Of a stretch of DNA of 64,000 nt, positions 63,490 through 64,000 are shown in pieces. The stretch lies in the NCBI RefSeq assembly GCF_900112755.1, contig NZ_FOMW01000002.1, positions 1 to 64,000 on the forward strand. The letters run 5' to 3'. Source of the stretch: Sulfitobacter brevis. Lineage in GTDB: Bacteria > Pseudomonadota > Alphaproteobacteria > Rhodobacterales > Rhodobacteraceae. The translations under genes were made by a program, and so were the position numbers. The notes under the pieces are model-generated. The model did not search any database, was not told where the DNA came from, and saw only the letters and a list, made by a program, of their open reading frames with translations. Numbering within the stretch: the first letter of the stretch is position 1; each line of letters starts with the position of its first letter.

Positions 63490-64000
63490 TCAGCCCAGAA
63501 CCCCGAGTGCTGGAAAGACCTCCAGCAGCCAGAACGAGAAGGCCGAGAAGGCGCCCGTCAGCAGTGCCACGCCAACGATGATCAGCAAAATGCCCATCAC
63601 GCGCTCAATCAATTGCATGTGGCGTTTAAGGCGGTTCATCACGCCCATGGCGCGGGTGATGAACATCGCTGCCAGCAGAAACGGAATACCCAACCCGGCG
63701 GCATAGATGCCCAAAAGCAAGGTCCCGCGTGAAACCGAAGCCTCGGAGGCCGCAAGGCTGAGAATCGCGCCCAACTGCGGGCCAATACACGGCGTCCAGC
63801 CGAAGGCGAAGGCCAGCCCGAGGATATAGGCGCCGAAGGACGACCCGCCTTTGTCTCCCGCTTCCACCCGCATTTCGCGGTTCAGGAACGGGATGCGGAA
63901 AACGCCGAGAAAGTGCAGGCCGAACAGGATAACAACCGCCCCCGAAATCCTCGAAAAAAGCACTTGGTTTTGCAAGAAGAACGAACCGAACAGCGAGGCG
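63490..64000 (-). CDS. CcdA-like membrane thiol reductase, partial
   Basis: The gene runs off the right edge; 170 codons from its 3' end are visible. It contains LGLAFAFGWTPCIGPQLGA, with the second CcdA cysteine, and RIPFLNREMR between helices. The first cysteine motif lies outside the window. Similar in layout to the ccdA at 3276-4013 but clearly diverged. It may be the housekeeping CcdA for cytochrome c maturation. Confidence 0.85.
   Translation of the reverse strand, partial: ASLFGSFFLQNQVLFSRISGAVVILFGLHFLGVFRIPFLNREMRVEAGDKGGSSFGAYILGLAFAFGWTPCIGPQLGAILSLAASEASVSRGTLLLGIYAAGLGIPFLLAAMFITRAMGVMNRLKRHMQLIERVMGILLIIVGVALLTGAFSAFSFWLLEVFPALGVLG

Overview
The window looks like a chromosomal segment of an alphaproteobacterium of the Roseobacter group (Rhodobacterales). 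Main grounds: a circularly permuted, two-piece tmRNA gene whose tag reads ANDNRAPMAMAA; an alpha-type SspB; a DMSP demethylase gene (dmdA) next to the acrylyl-CoA reductase gene (acuI); and a trgA-trgB-cysK cluster as described in Rhodobacter sphaeroides. A genus cannot be fixed by reading alone; Sulfitobacter or a close relative would fit.

Layout. 0.3-4.0 kb (+): copper/thiol-redox cluster behind a CueR-like promoter (Cys-rich exported protein, DUF411 protein, cytochrome c, two TlpA-like thioredoxins, CcdA). 4.0-13.6 kb (-): eight-gene xylose operon (LacI-type regulator, xylA, a TIM-barrel isomerase, a Gfo/Idh/MocA dehydrogenase, a three-part ABC importer, xylB) with a perfect palindromic operator candidate upstream. 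14.3-16.1 kb (-): rlmE and a Ppx/GppA phosphatase, then a decayed Stf0 sulfotransferase. 16.9-19.2 kb (+): three C1/folate genes. 19.3-20.7 kb (-): pssA and psd. 21.0-25.4 kb (+): second copper cluster (His/Met/Cys-rich protein, lipoprotein, TolC-like channel, CopA-type multicopper oxidase, cupredoxin-CusF fusion).

25.5-34.4 kb is a mosaic accessory stretch: at least three broken IS3-family elements, a frameshifted GFA gene, an orphan ParS/MbcA-type antitoxin, several unknown genes and a palindrome-rich patch inside an IS remnant. Core genes (GMC oxidoreductase, rpsU) sit within it, so it is not one clean island. It ends at a tRNA-Ser(GGA) gene.

34.6-40.4 kb (-): overlapping chain trgA-trgB-cysK-mscS-like-alaX. 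40.4-46.8 kb (-): cyclopropane synthase, photolyase, class V aminotransferase, BCCT transporter, HIT protein. 46.9-50.7 kb (-): acuI, dmdA, DUF1326 and DUF2182 genes, with a divergent GntR regulator. 51.7-59.8 kb (+): CHASE-PAS histidine kinase, DedA-like protein, ssrA, chrB-chrA, sspB, fumC and three small genes. 59.8-64 kb (-): class I aldolase, a cytochrome P450 overlapping a membrane hydrolase-like gene, and a second CcdA-like gene cut by the window edge.

Functional themes: periplasmic copper and thiol handling; DMSP and one-carbon metabolism (DmdA yields methyl-THF, AcuI detoxifies acryloyl-CoA, the MetF-like and methyltransferase genes handle methyl-folate, and a BCCT carrier could import osmolytes); xylose use; oxyanion resistance (tellurite, chromate); and trans-translation, with ssrA and its adaptor sspB 2.3 kb apart.
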